Origin: Muribaculaceae bacterium
GTDB lineage: Bacteria; Bacteroidota; Bacteroidia; Bacteroidales; Muribaculaceae
DNA length: 64,000 nt
Direction: 5' to 3'
Assembly (NCBI GenBank): GCA_023664185.1
Contig: JAMPGA010000001.1
Span: 52,109 to 116,108, forward strand
Shown here: positions 36,946 to 46,351 of the stretch, piece by piece
Layout of the letters: each line of letters begins with the position of its first letter
How positions within the stretch are numbered: the first letter of the stretch is position 1
Notes under the pieces: generated by a model
Databases searched by the model: none
What the model saw: only the letters and a program-made list of their open reading frames with translations
What the model was told of the DNA's origin: nothing
Program-made: the position numbers and the translations under genes

Positions 36946-39264
36946 TTAGTTTTTGGTGCCTTTGCGGCCATAGCCATAGCCGTAACCCTTCTTGGAGTGT
37001 GTACCGTTGACTACAACAGACAGTTTCTTAAGACGTTTCTCGGTGTAAACATTCTCGATAAACTGCAGATCGTTCATCGAACTGTAGTTTATGCGTGTCA
37101 CATAGACTGTTGCGTCGGCAATTCTGTCGAGCGTGAACGTGTCGCTCACCATGCCTACAGGTGCACTGTCGACCACAATATAGTCATACATGCCGCGAAG
37201 AGTGGCAAAGAGCTCATCGACTTTCTTTGAGATAAGAAGCTCTGAGGGATTGGGAGGAATAGGGCCTGCCACAATGATATCCAGGCTCTTATAGCCTGGT
37301 AGCGGATTCAGGATATCATCCAGACTAACAGACGATGACGAAAGATAATTGGTCAAACCATATTTGGGATGGAAGTCAAGATAATTCTCAAGCTGCGGGT
37401 TGCGTATGTCCATACCTACCAGCAATGTCCTTTTCCCTTCGAGCAGCGACAATGAGGCTGCGAGATTGGATGAAATGAACGATTTTCCTTCGCCTGAAAC
37501 TGTTGAGGTGACGAGCACAACCTTGTCGTTTGAATCACTGAGCATGAACTGCAGATTGGAACGCAGGAGTCTGAACAACTCAGTGGCCGAAGATGTGTCG
37601 TGCTCTGTAACAACCATCTTTCTACCCGATCGGTCTACACACATTTCACCGAGAATAGGTGCGGTGATGTGGCTTTCAACCTCCTGTCGAGATTCAAATT
37701 TATTGCGTATGAGACGGTAGATATAAATTATTATAAATGGAAGCACCAGGCCCAAAATGAGCGCAATGGCCATAATGACCACCTTCGACATGCCGAGGGG
37801 CTGGCTCAGTGTGTAGGCTTCGTCTATGATTTTACCCTTAGGTATGGAGTTTGCCAGCATCATGGAATTCTCTTCCTGGCGTTCCAAAAGGAATGTATAT
37901 AGATGCTCCTTAAGCAGTTGCTGGCGTTTCATGCCAAGATATTCGCGCTCCTGTGTGGGGACAGAGCGAAGCAGCTGATCAGACTTGCTTTTCTCGGCCC
38001 TCAAGTCGTTGAGCACACTGGTTGCATTGGCCAGAACTTTCACCGAGCTCTTGTATAGGTTGGCCTTCATCATTGCCAGACGCTCGTCCATACGCTTCAT
38101 CACAATATTATCGGGTGTAGCGTTCTGAGAAAGTTCTATACGACGTAGTATCAGTGAGTTAATCGAGTCAATGCCACGCTGCAGAGCTTCGTTTTCCACT
38201 ACCGTAGGGACAAGCTCGTTTGTAATTACGGAATCGGCAAAAAAATCGCGGGTTATTCTGAGAATCTCTACTTCTGCCTCTTTTTCAAAGAGTTCGCTCA
38301 TCAGTTCGCCCTGACGTTTCTGCTGAACAGTCACGTCAGCTTCAATATCAGTGATATTGTTGCGCTGCTTGTATGATTCTATGGCGCTTTCGGCTTCATT
38401 CAGATCGGTGCCCATCAAGCGAATACGATCTTCAAGGAATGATGCAGTCTTCTTGCCCTGAAGATTTTTCTCATAAATGCCTCGTTCATTGTATTTTTTC
38501 AGCACCTCGTTGAGCACAGCGCTACCGTAGGCCGAGTTGGGAGTGTCGAAATACAGAGTTATGACATTACTTTTCTTGCTTGCAAGATCAGCCTCAACCT
38601 GGTCTGTCAGAGCCTCAGCTGCACCCTCATAACCACCAAAATATATTTCAGTTGAAACCTTGGAACCCTTGGGGTAATAAGATGTAGTGTGCACCGTATA
38701 ATCGCCATATGGAGTCTTGACTACATAGGGCAGCTTCACATCATCAACATCGGCGAGCTTCTTGCGCTTGTCATCTTTCACAACGATATCTGCATCACCG
38801 TTTTTGGCAATGTCCACCTTAAACATCAGCGTATTGGTCAACGTATCAGCTATAGCCGGATCGGCAGTCACATCCACCGGGAAGTTGGGATAGGCATGAC
38901 GCCAACGCAGAAATCCGGTCTTAACCATGTGTGTCTTGTTAAGATCCAAAGCTTTGGCCACGTTGCGATAAAGTGAGTGAGAGGATATTACGAATACCTC
39001 GTCCTCCACATATGCACTTGAACCAAACAGACTTCCGATATTGCCGGATTTCGCACTTGCCGATGCTCCAAAGGGACTATCCTCGTCCTGAGAGATCAAT
39101 ATATTTGCTCTGACGGCCATAGGGCGTGTGTAGATACGTGTATAAAGGTATCCGGCCACAAGGCATATAATCAAAGTGGCCACAAAGACATACCACTTTG
39201 AAAAATAGCTCTTGAGCAGAGCTTTAAAGTCTATATAATCCGGTCCGGCTTTTCTGGTTGCCAT
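36946..39264 (-). CDS. Wzc-like polysaccharide chain-length determinant and tyrosine autokinase 1
   Basis: 772 residues. Two membrane helices (WYVFVATLIICLVAGYLYT near residue 25; VVIMAIALILGLVLPFIIIY near 510) flank a periplasmic Wzz domain with coiled coil. The cytosolic BY-kinase domain has Walker A SGEGKSFISSN, A' LLVGMDIRNP and Walker B DYIVVDSAPVG. A Tyr-rich tail GYGYGYGRKG is the expected autophosphorylation cluster. It controls export of polysaccharide with its Wza partner 40 bp upstream. Confidence 0.93.
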   Translation of the reverse strand: MATRKAGPDYIDFKALLKSYFSKWYVFVATLIICLVAGYLYTRIYTRPMAVRANILISQDEDSPFGASASAKSGNIGSLFGSSAYVEDEVFVISSHSLYRNVAKALDLNKTHMVKTGFLRWRHAYPNFPVDVTADPAIADTLTNTLMFKVDIAKNGDADIVVKDDKRKKLADVDDVKLPYVVKTPYGDYTVHTTSYYPKGSKVSTEIYFGGYEGAAEALTDQVEADLASKKSNVITLYFDTPNSAYGSAVLNEVLKKYNERGIYEKNLQGKKTASFLEDRIRLMGTDLNEAESAIESYKQRNNITDIEADVTVQQKRQGELMSELFEKEAEVEILRITRDFFADSVITNELVPTVVENEALQRGIDSINSLILRRIELSQNATPDNIVMKRMDERLAMMKANLYKSSVKVLANATSVLNDLRAEKSKSDQLLRSVPTQEREYLGMKRQQLLKEHLYTFLLERQEENSMMLANSIPKGKIIDEAYTLSQPLGMSKVVIMAIALILGLVLPFIIIYIYRLIRNKFESRQEVESHITAPILGEMCVDRSGRKMVVTEHDTSSATELFRLLRSNLQFMLSDSNDKVVLVTSTVSGEGKSFISSNLAASLSLLEGKRTLLVGMDIRNPQLENYLDFHPKYGLTNYLSSSSVSLDDILNPLPGYKSLDIIVAGPIPPNPSELLISKKVDELFATLRGMYDYIVVDSAPVGMVSDTFTLDRIADATVYVTRINYSSMNDLQFIENVYTEKRLKKLSVVVNGTHSKKGYGYGYGRKGTKN

Positions 39265-39304
39265 ATTGGTGTGTATGTGAGATTAATCGGTTGGGATTTA
39301 CAAG

Positions 39305-40108
39305 TTATTTCACAGTCAACGCAATCACCAGCGAGGCTATTACAGAGGCTGCACTGACGATGGTTGATGTCACTGAAAGCTTGAAGGCATTGTTCTGGTT
39401 ATACTTTGAGTTGTCCTGCCTTATCTTATTGGGCTCCACGTAGATATAATCGTTTTGCTGGAGATAGTAATAAGGAGAGTTTAGAAGATCTGACGAATTC
39501 AAATCCACATGAGCATATTTTCTCTCACCGTTTTCCTCTCTAATGATCAGGACGTTGGAGCGTTCACCATATTCGGTCAGATCGCCGGCTGCCGATAATG
39601 CGTCGAGTATAGTCACACGGTTTCTGGGTACTGAGATTTGTCCAGGGTTTTTTACCTCACCTGCAACATTGACCTGAAAATTCATGAGCTGAACAGAAAC
39701 ACGTGGGTCGGTCACAGTCTTGCTGATACGCTGGGTGAGCAGTTCAGCCAGAGCCTCAGTCGTCATTCCAGCCACATGGATATTGCCCAACATAGGGAAA
39801 TTGATATCACCGTCCGATGATACTATGTATGTATATTCCTTCATTGAGGTCGACTGGCTGAAAAGTGCACGTGTGGTCGGATTCACCATGGGCATATTAT
39901 ACATGGCTATAGCGCCCGGTGTGTTGGAGCTCACATTTATGTAGAGTTCATCGTCAGGTTGTATCACCGGCATATATTCCATAGCGGCAAGCTTGCCCTC
40001 TTTGACTGTGGCAATATCCGAGAAATAAGGGAGTGAAGTCTTGGGTGTATGGCATGAAACCATGGTTGTGGCCACAAGGAATCCCGCCAACAGTAATTTG
40101 AAGTTCAT
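39305..40108 (-). CDS. Wza-like polysaccharide export lipoprotein 1
   Basis: 267 residues from ATG 40108. Lipobox TTMVSC gives a lipid-anchored Cys near residue 18. A polysaccharide export domain (DGDINFPMLGNIHVAGMTTE) and a SLBB domain (FQVNVAGEVKNPGQISVPRN) follow, and a C-terminal hydrophobic helix (VVSA-like end) spans the outer membrane. It forms the outer-membrane channel for the exported glycan. The ATG at 40165 would precede the signal peptide by 19 residues and is rejected. Confidence 0.92.
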   Translation of the reverse strand: MNFKLLLAGFLVATTMVSCHTPKTSLPYFSDIATVKEGKLAAMEYMPVIQPDDELYINVSSNTPGAIAMYNMPMVNPTTRALFSQSTSMKEYTYIVSSDGDINFPMLGNIHVAGMTTEALAELLTQRISKTVTDPRVSVQLMNFQVNVAGEVKNPGQISVPRNRVTILDALSAAGDLTEYGERSNVLIIREENGERKYAHVDLNSSDLLNSPYYYLQQNDYIYVEPNKIRQDNSKYNQNNAFKLSVTSTIVSAASVIASLVIALTVK

Positions 40109-40222
40109 TAGAGACTTTCGTTTTATGATAATGATTAGTTTGTATTGCGCCCTGAAGGAACACAATAAACTCTTACAAATAAACGTTGAACCACATCTTT
40201 ATATTGTTGCTCAGCGTTAATT

Positions 40223-40600
40223 TTACAGCGATTTCGGTGGAATAAGACGTTTATAGATACGGCGGAAGTTGTCGTCGGTCTCCGACAGCTCCTCGGCACG
40301 CGAGACATAATCATCGCCATACAGGCTCTCCACAAGATTGGCCAAATACAGACGGTCGCGGTCTTTTTCAATCGCTGCATTGACAAGCTTGCTGATAGCC
40401 TGGGCATAGGCGGCAGCGTCTATGGCGTTGAGATAGCGGGCGGCCGATGTAACGAATTGACCGGTCTTGTCCACGAGTATCATATTGTCAATCAGCTCAG
40501 GCATTATATCGTCACATGTGCCTATATGATTGGCTATATATTCGTATGTAAGGAGACCATCGGGGTCCTGCGAGAGTTCTTTCTTTAACGATTGATCCAT
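40223..40600 (-). CDS. Hypothetical protein between the two Wza/Wzc pairs
   Basis: 125 residues, acidic and predicted mostly helical (MDQSLKKELSQDPDG, DDIMPELIDNMILVDKTGQF, ISKLVNAAIEKDRDRLYLAN, DNFRRIYKRLIPPKSL). No signal peptide, no membrane segment, and I recognise no family. Its start is 3 bp after the second Wzc stop, so it is surely co-transcribed and may be a cytosolic partner of the Wzc kinase or export machinery (inference). Confidence 0.75.
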   Translation of the reverse strand: MDQSLKKELSQDPDGLLTYEYIANHIGTCDDIMPELIDNMILVDKTGQFVTSAARYLNAIDAAAYAQAISKLVNAAIEKDRDRLYLANLVESLYGDDYVSRAEELSETDDNFRRIYKRLIPPKSL

Positions 40601-40603
40601 ATA

Positions 40604-43063
40604 TTATTCTTTATTGGAGTAATATCCGGAGTAAGCATATCGGCGATATGAAATGCCGACAGTGTTTGTTCCGTTGAGAAGCACCAGCATATTGTTGAAC
40701 CGGTGAGTGTCATACATATAATTCAAGTCGGGCAATAGACGCTTGTCGAGCAGGCCGGCTCTGAGTACAAATATGGTGATGTCGGCCAGCGGTGTGATAA
40801 TTGTAGTGTCGGCCACAATATCAGTTGGGGGGCAATCGAGCAAAACGTAGTCGAAATCTTCGCGAAGCTTAGCAATAGCCTCCGCCAGACGCGATGAATA
40901 GAGCAGCTCGGCGGGATTGGGCGGAATCGTTCCGGCAGGCATCACAAAGAGGCCTTTGCAGGTAGTGTTGATGATGAGCGAATTCAGATCGTCGACACTC
41001 TCCGACAGATAGTTGGATATGCCTTTTCCATTTCCGCTGACAACTCTCGACAGTGAAGCTCTACGCAAGTCAAGATCAACCACAAGCACTCGTGCATTTT
41101 CTTTCCTTATGGCGAGAGCAGCTCCGAGATTTATGGATACAAATGATTTTCCGGAGCCTGGATTGAACGAGGTCATCATAATCACCTTGTTTTTGCCCCC
41201 ATTTGTGACAAACTCAAGGTTGGAACGCACCATGCGGAACGACTCGTTGATGATGCTGCGTCCGTGGTTCTCGACAAGCAGTTTTGGCGGAGCCTCGACT
41301 TTCGACTCCTTGCCAATAATGTCGCGCCAGCGACGTGTCCAGTTTCGCCACGAGCTCTTCTTACCGCCGGCATCAGGGATCTCGCCAATAAATGGAGCCT
41401 TAAGGGTATCGAGATCTTCGCGTGTACGCACTCGTGTATTCAGAGCCTCTCCTATAAATATCAGTATGGCAGGGATGAAGATGCCGGTAAATATTGCAAT
41501 CAGCAGTATCTGGCGTGTCTTTGGTTCGGTGGGGGTGGATTTACCCCAGGGCGGAGTTATCACCCTCGTATTGGCAGGGGTGAATGCCATGGAAAGTTCA
41601 TTTTCCTCGCGTTTCTCCAACAGATAGATATAGAGTGACTCCATCACCTTCTGTTGACGTTCGACTGTGAGAAGGTATTTGGCTTGTCCTGGTGATGAAG
41701 CAATCTTCTTTTCTGTGGCTTTATCGGCAGCCATCAATGCGTCGAGCTCTGTTTTGAGCGCCTTGACCTGATTGGTGATTGACGACTCCAGTGCGCCCTT
41801 CATCCGGCGTAGAGCCTCGTCGACAGTCTTGAGTATCGGGCTATTGGCACCTGTGGCTGCCAACAGACGGTCTCGCTCGAGCAGCTTGGCATTGTAGGCC
41901 ACAATCTGTTCTGAAATGCCCGGGCTTTCTATGCCGGTATTGGCGGGGAGAAGTTTGCCGGAGTTGGCGGTGTCAACCATATAGTCTGCCACATATTTCA
42001 TTATGGCCAGCTGTGTGCTCACCTCCGAGATTCGTTTTGAATTTTGGCTTGCATCTTCCAGAAACATTTCAGAAGCAGCCTTGATGTCGGGCATCAGATT
42101 TTCGCCCTTATATTTGGCGATATCTGTGTCTACTCCACTCAGTTCTTTCTCCAGGAGTTTCAGACGCTCGTTTATGAAATTTGACGTGGCAAGATCCATT
42201 TTAATCTTGTCGTTGCGCCAGTTGGAGTTGTAGACCTTGATAAGCGTATTGATGAAATCCTCCATGCGGCGCTTATTTACATCATTCATCACAAAGTCTA
42301 TCACCGTGGCATCCTCGTCGGCCAGCGTCACCTGGAGCTTGTCAAGATATGTGAGTACAGTGGGAATCAGAGGCGAGTATTTCACCGATATTGTGTGACG
42401 GAAGTTTGGGGTGTATGCCGGACCCTTGGCCAGAACGATATTACCAAGGACTGTCTTGATGGAGTCGCCTTCCCCGACTGTGAATACGTCATCAACCCCG
42501 TTTTTGCCATCCGAGATGTCGCTCACCATCATTTTACCATTCTCTTCCAGTTTGACTTCAAACGAGAGTTCGCTGTCGGGCTGAACGGCAGAAACATATG
42601 CAAGTATTACGGCAGAATCGCCGTAAAGTGTGACGGGACGAAGAAATTTGCGATAGGAGTATTCGGTCTGCAGTCCCAGCTGGTTTACCACTTCGCTCAC
42701 AAGCGCGGGCGACTGGAATGCAAGCAGTTCGTTGGCCACATTGGTGGGAGTGCTGAACAATCCGAGCGACGACAACGACGAGGACACCGATTGCGATGCG
42801 CCATCCTCATCCTTAACCACCACGGAGGCTGACCGAGTGTAGACTTTCGGTGTTACGAGTATGTAAAGTACTGCAATACATAGACAGAGAAGCACAGAGG
42901 CCAGAAACCATTTCCATCTTACGATGCAGCGCACCATGAAGTCTCTGAAGTTGATGCCCTCCTCTTCGTCAGACATAGTTACACCCACTACATCCCGCCC
43001 CGGTGCCAGGGGTAGTTCGGGGCGTTGTGCCATCTGTTCTGTTTGATTTGTATCGCCTGTCAT
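40604..43063 (-). CDS. Wzc-like polysaccharide chain-length determinant and tyrosine autokinase 2
   Basis: 819 residues, with a cytosolic N-terminal tail of about 45 residues longer than in Wzc 1. Membrane helices near residues 55 (WFLASVLLCLCIAVLYILV) and 530 (ILLIAIFTGIFIPAILIFIG) flank the Wzz/coiled-coil region. Kinase motifs: SFNPGSGKSFVSIN, VLVVDLDLRRAS and YVLLDCPPTDIV. Tail YRRYAYSGYYSNKE is Tyr-rich. It is divergent from Wzc 1, not a recent copy. Its partner Wza lies 18 bp upstream. Confidence 0.93.
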   Translation of the reverse strand: MTGDTNQTEQMAQRPELPLAPGRDVVGVTMSDEEEGINFRDFMVRCIVRWKWFLASVLLCLCIAVLYILVTPKVYTRSASVVVKDEDGASQSVSSSLSSLGLFSTPTNVANELLAFQSPALVSEVVNQLGLQTEYSYRKFLRPVTLYGDSAVILAYVSAVQPDSELSFEVKLEENGKMMVSDISDGKNGVDDVFTVGEGDSIKTVLGNIVLAKGPAYTPNFRHTISVKYSPLIPTVLTYLDKLQVTLADEDATVIDFVMNDVNKRRMEDFINTLIKVYNSNWRNDKIKMDLATSNFINERLKLLEKELSGVDTDIAKYKGENLMPDIKAASEMFLEDASQNSKRISEVSTQLAIMKYVADYMVDTANSGKLLPANTGIESPGISEQIVAYNAKLLERDRLLAATGANSPILKTVDEALRRMKGALESSITNQVKALKTELDALMAADKATEKKIASSPGQAKYLLTVERQQKVMESLYIYLLEKREENELSMAFTPANTRVITPPWGKSTPTEPKTRQILLIAIFTGIFIPAILIFIGEALNTRVRTREDLDTLKAPFIGEIPDAGGKKSSWRNWTRRWRDIIGKESKVEAPPKLLVENHGRSIINESFRMVRSNLEFVTNGGKNKVIMMTSFNPGSGKSFVSINLGAALAIRKENARVLVVDLDLRRASLSRVVSGNGKGISNYLSESVDDLNSLIINTTCKGLFVMPAGTIPPNPAELLYSSRLAEAIAKLREDFDYVLLDCPPTDIVADTTIITPLADITIFVLRAGLLDKRLLPDLNYMYDTHRFNNMLVLLNGTNTVGISYRRYAYSGYYSNKE

Positions 43064-43081
43064 AATTCAGTTTTTGTTCTG

Positions 43082-43888
43082 TTATCTGACTATGATAGCC
43101 ACTATGGTTATTGCCATTGACGCCATTGAAATCCAGAATGATGTGGAGAATACGGTGTTGCCGTTGAGCGAAGCATCGCGGGCGCGTGTAGGATTGGGCG
43201 ACACATATATCACATCGTCCTGCTGCACATAGTAGACCGGAGATTTTGCCAATTCGTCGGCCGAGAGAAGATTCACAAAATAGGTTTCCTGCTTGTCGCC
43301 GTTTCTTCTGATCACCTTCACATCCTCGCGCTGTCCGTGAATAGTGAGGTCGCCGGCTGCGCCGATTACATCGAGGATTGTCATATCGTCAGAATCTATA
43401 TCATATCGGCCTGGCTGGTTGACCTCGCCGAGCACAGAGACTTTTGCGCTCACAAACTCCACAGTCACAATTGGATCCTTGGCAAGATCTGCCCCTATAA
43501 GCATACCTTTTATCAGCGCTGCGGCCTCGAGACGTGTCATTCCGCCTACATGAATTTCGCCCAGAAAGGGGAATTCGATATTTCCACTCTCGCTCACAGT
43601 GTAGGGCACAACGCCCTGCGACTGTGCCACCCCTGCCATACCGATCTGCCTGGTCACATTGGGAAGGTTCAGGGCATCTGTCACCTGCTGGTCTCTGGTA
43701 TTGACTATGATGTTAAGTTTGTCAAGAGGCCTGATAAGCAGTTGTTTCTGCTCGGAAGGCAGCGTCATTTGCGACTGTATATCCTGAAAATATGCCACAT
43801 CCTTGGGTGTCTTGCACGATGAGAAACCAAGGAAGGCCAGCAGCGCAATGGCGCAATATAGATAATGATTGAATTTCTTATTAGACAT
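43082..43888 (-). CDS. Wza-like polysaccharide export lipoprotein 2
   Basis: 268 residues from ATG 43888. Lipobox LGFSSC near residue 20, export domain (SGNIEFPFLGEIHVGGMTRL), SLBB region (VSVLGEVNQPGRYDID) and a C-terminal hydrophobic helix (FWISMASMAITIVAIIV). First gene of the leftward export cluster, with a perfect promoter only 10 nt upstream. An in-frame ATG at 43900 overlaps the -7 element and is rejected. Confidence 0.92.
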   Translation of the reverse strand: MSNKKFNHYLYCAIALLAFLGFSSCKTPKDVAYFQDIQSQMTLPSEQKQLLIRPLDKLNIIVNTRDQQVTDALNLPNVTRQIGMAGVAQSQGVVPYTVSESGNIEFPFLGEIHVGGMTRLEAAALIKGMLIGADLAKDPIVTVEFVSAKVSVLGEVNQPGRYDIDSDDMTILDVIGAAGDLTIHGQREDVKVIRRNGDKQETYFVNLLSADELAKSPVYYVQQDDVIYVSPNPTRARDASLNGNTVFSTSFWISMASMAITIVAIIVR

Positions 43889-43897
43889 AATGCAGTG

Positions 43898-43929
43898 CAA
43901 AATTAGCGTTTTTTAATAGAGTATGCAAA
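43898..43929 (-). promoter_or_regulatory. Predicted promoter of the Wza2 export cluster
   Basis: Minus strand TTTG (43926-43929), 20 nt, TAATTTTG (43898-43905): full consensus. The start codon at 43888 leaves only a few nucleotides of leader. Confidence 0.7.
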
Positions 43930-43969
43930 CTGCAACAGTATTTTTTGCCGACTGCAAGGATAGGGCTCG

Positions 43970-46339
43970 TCAGTCAAACACACCTTCGAGCGACGACTCT
44001 TCAGCGTCGCTATCCTTGTCGACATCGTCAGAGTAATCGCCATAGAACTCCTTTTCACAAAGATTGACATCGGCCGGGAAGTCGAATCGGGTGCTTTGTG
44101 AATAGTCGAGCGTTGGATCGGCATACACCTTTTTCATAAAGCGTCCATAGATAGGAAGGGCCATGGAAGCGCCCTGTCCGTAGGCCATGGTATTGAAATG
44201 GATGTATCTTTCGTCCCCTCCAACCCACGTTCCGGCCACCAGTTCAGGCGTGAAGCCCATAAACCAGCCGTCGGCATTATAGTTGGTAGTACCGGTCTTA
44301 CCGCCCATCTCGGCAGTCAGCCCAAAGCGCGAACGCACACGATGTGCGGTGCCCTCGTTGACCACATTTAAGAGCATTGAGAGTATCTTGTAGTATGCCT
44401 TTTCTGAAATGACCTCTGTGTGTCGGGGCGAGAATTCGGAAATAATGTTGCCGTTGTTGTCGGCAATGGCAGTGACAAACATGGGGTCTACCCTCATGCC
44501 GTTATTGGCAAATGCCGAGTAAGCCGTGACCATCTCCTTAACAGAGACATCGGCTGGACCAAGGCAGAGCGACATCACCGGAGGCAATGTGGCTGTAATG
44601 CCGAAATTATGCATGGTCCTTACCAGCGACGAGGGGGAAAGCTGTGATATCAAACGAGCTGAAATCCAGTTGTTTGAATTGGTGAGAGCCCATTTGAGGT
44701 CGACCATCTCCCCCACCCTTGCGCTCCCGGCATTTCGAGGAGCCCAGATGCGCCCGTTCTCGTCGGTCAGTACGGGCTGAGTGTTGGAAAAGACATCGCA
44801 GGGAGTATATCCTTCCTCCATGGCATAGGAGTAGAGGAATGGTTTTACTGTCGAGCCGATCTGTCGTCTACCCGTCGAAACCATATCGTATTGGAAATAA
44901 GAGAAATCCGGGCCACCTATATAAGCCTTTACATGGCCGTTGAGGGGGTTCATGGCCATAAACCCCGTGCGCAGGAAATGCTTGTGATAGAGCACAGAGT
45001 CCAAGGGTGTCATCACAGTATCCACAGAGCCCGAATATGTAAACACCTTCATCTCGCGCGGTGTATTGAAGGCCTTGTCTATCTCCGCACGTGTGGCTCC
45101 TGCCTTCACCATGTTACGATACCGATCGGTGTTCTTCATGGCATTTCTAATAAGGTGGTTGAGCCTGATTTCCGAGAGTTCAGCGCGGTCAGTGGTATAG
45201 GGAGCTCCCTTGGTGCCACGTTTTTCGCGGAAAAATGCTTTCTGAAGATCGCCTCCGAGATGCTCGGCCACGGCCTCTTCGGCATATTTCTGCATACGCG
45301 AGTCAATGGTGGTGTAAATCTTCAGACCATCGGTATAGATGTCATATTTTGTTCCGTCGGGCTTGGGATTTTTCTCAATCCATCCAAATAGAGGATTGGT
45401 CTCCCAGGCTATGGAGTCGTCGATGAATTTCTGTGTCTCCCAACCACGATAGTTTTCACGTTCAGGGCGCTTGGCTCTGAGCATTCTGCGAAGTTCTTCC
45501 CTGAAATAAGGAGCTATGCCGTCCTTTACGTCAACACGGTGGAAGTTGAGAGTCAGGGGCAACTGCGACAGAGAGTCGGCCTCGGCCTGAGTGAGTTTTC
45601 CGGCCTTAACCATCTGTGAGAACACTATATTGCGGCGCTGACGTGTGCGCTCGTTCTGGCGCACAGGGTTGAAATAAGAAGGATTTTTCACCATTCCCAC
45701 CAGTGTGGCAGCCTCCTCGATGTTGAGGTCTTTGGGATCTTTGCCAAAATAGATATGTGCAGCACTCTTGATGCCGACAGCGTTGTAGAGGAAGTCAAAC
45801 TGGTTGAGATACATCTTTATAATCTCTTCCTTTGAATAGTATCTCTCGAGTTTGACAGCTATCATCCACTCTATGGGCTTCTGCATGGCTCGGGCAAAAA
45901 GGCTGGAGCTTTCAGGCGAATAGAGCTGTTTGGCCAGCTGCTGTGTCAGTGTAGATCCGCCGCCTGCATTGCGATTGCCAAGAAGCAGTGTCTTGACAAG
46001 TACTCGAGCCAGACCGCGTGCATCGATGCCAGAATGTTCCTCGAAGCGCACATCCTCAGTGGCTATCAGGGCATCTATCACGTGAGGCGACACTTCGTCG
46101 AAATCGGCATAGACGCGATTGCCAGTGCCTGAGAAATATCGGCCTATCTCTTTGCCGTCGGCCGAATAGAGCACAGATGCATAGCGGTCGGTGGGATTCT
46201 TCAGCTCCTCAACCGGCGGCATATAGCCTATAATGCCGTTGTATACCAGAAAAAGAAACAGGAATACAGCCACAACGCCAAGGACAAAGATTGTCCACAG
46301 CGTTGCCACCAGTCCGCGGCTGAAAGAGAACTTTTTCAT
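43970..46339 (-). CDS. mrcA: Class A penicillin-binding protein (PBP1A)
   Basis: 789 residues. One N-terminal membrane helix, then a glycosyltransferase-51 domain (TEDVRFEEHSGID, GGGSTLTQQLAKQLY) and a transpeptidase domain with SxxK in GSTVKPF, SNN in TNSNNW and KTGTTN. The tail is acidic (SDDVDKDSDAEESSLEG). It polymerises and cross-links peptidoglycan in the periplasm. It lies 12 bp after ugd, so it belongs to the fcl-ugd-PBP operon. Confidence 0.94.
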   Translation of the reverse strand: MKKFSFSRGLVATLWTIFVLGVVAVFLFLFLVYNGIIGYMPPVEELKNPTDRYASVLYSADGKEIGRYFSGTGNRVYADFDEVSPHVIDALIATEDVRFEEHSGIDARGLARVLVKTLLLGNRNAGGGSTLTQQLAKQLYSPESSSLFARAMQKPIEWMIAVKLERYYSKEEIIKMYLNQFDFLYNAVGIKSAAHIYFGKDPKDLNIEEAATLVGMVKNPSYFNPVRQNERTRQRRNIVFSQMVKAGKLTQAEADSLSQLPLTLNFHRVDVKDGIAPYFREELRRMLRAKRPERENYRGWETQKFIDDSIAWETNPLFGWIEKNPKPDGTKYDIYTDGLKIYTTIDSRMQKYAEEAVAEHLGGDLQKAFFREKRGTKGAPYTTDRAELSEIRLNHLIRNAMKNTDRYRNMVKAGATRAEIDKAFNTPREMKVFTYSGSVDTVMTPLDSVLYHKHFLRTGFMAMNPLNGHVKAYIGGPDFSYFQYDMVSTGRRQIGSTVKPFLYSYAMEEGYTPCDVFSNTQPVLTDENGRIWAPRNAGSARVGEMVDLKWALTNSNNWISARLISQLSPSSLVRTMHNFGITATLPPVMSLCLGPADVSVKEMVTAYSAFANNGMRVDPMFVTAIADNNGNIISEFSPRHTEVISEKAYYKILSMLLNVVNEGTAHRVRSRFGLTAEMGGKTGTTNYNADGWFMGFTPELVAGTWVGGDERYIHFNTMAYGQGASMALPIYGRFMKKVYADPTLDYSQSTRFDFPADVNLCEKEFYGDYSDDVDKDSDAEESSLEGVFD

Positions 46340-46351
46340 TTTCTATACTTC

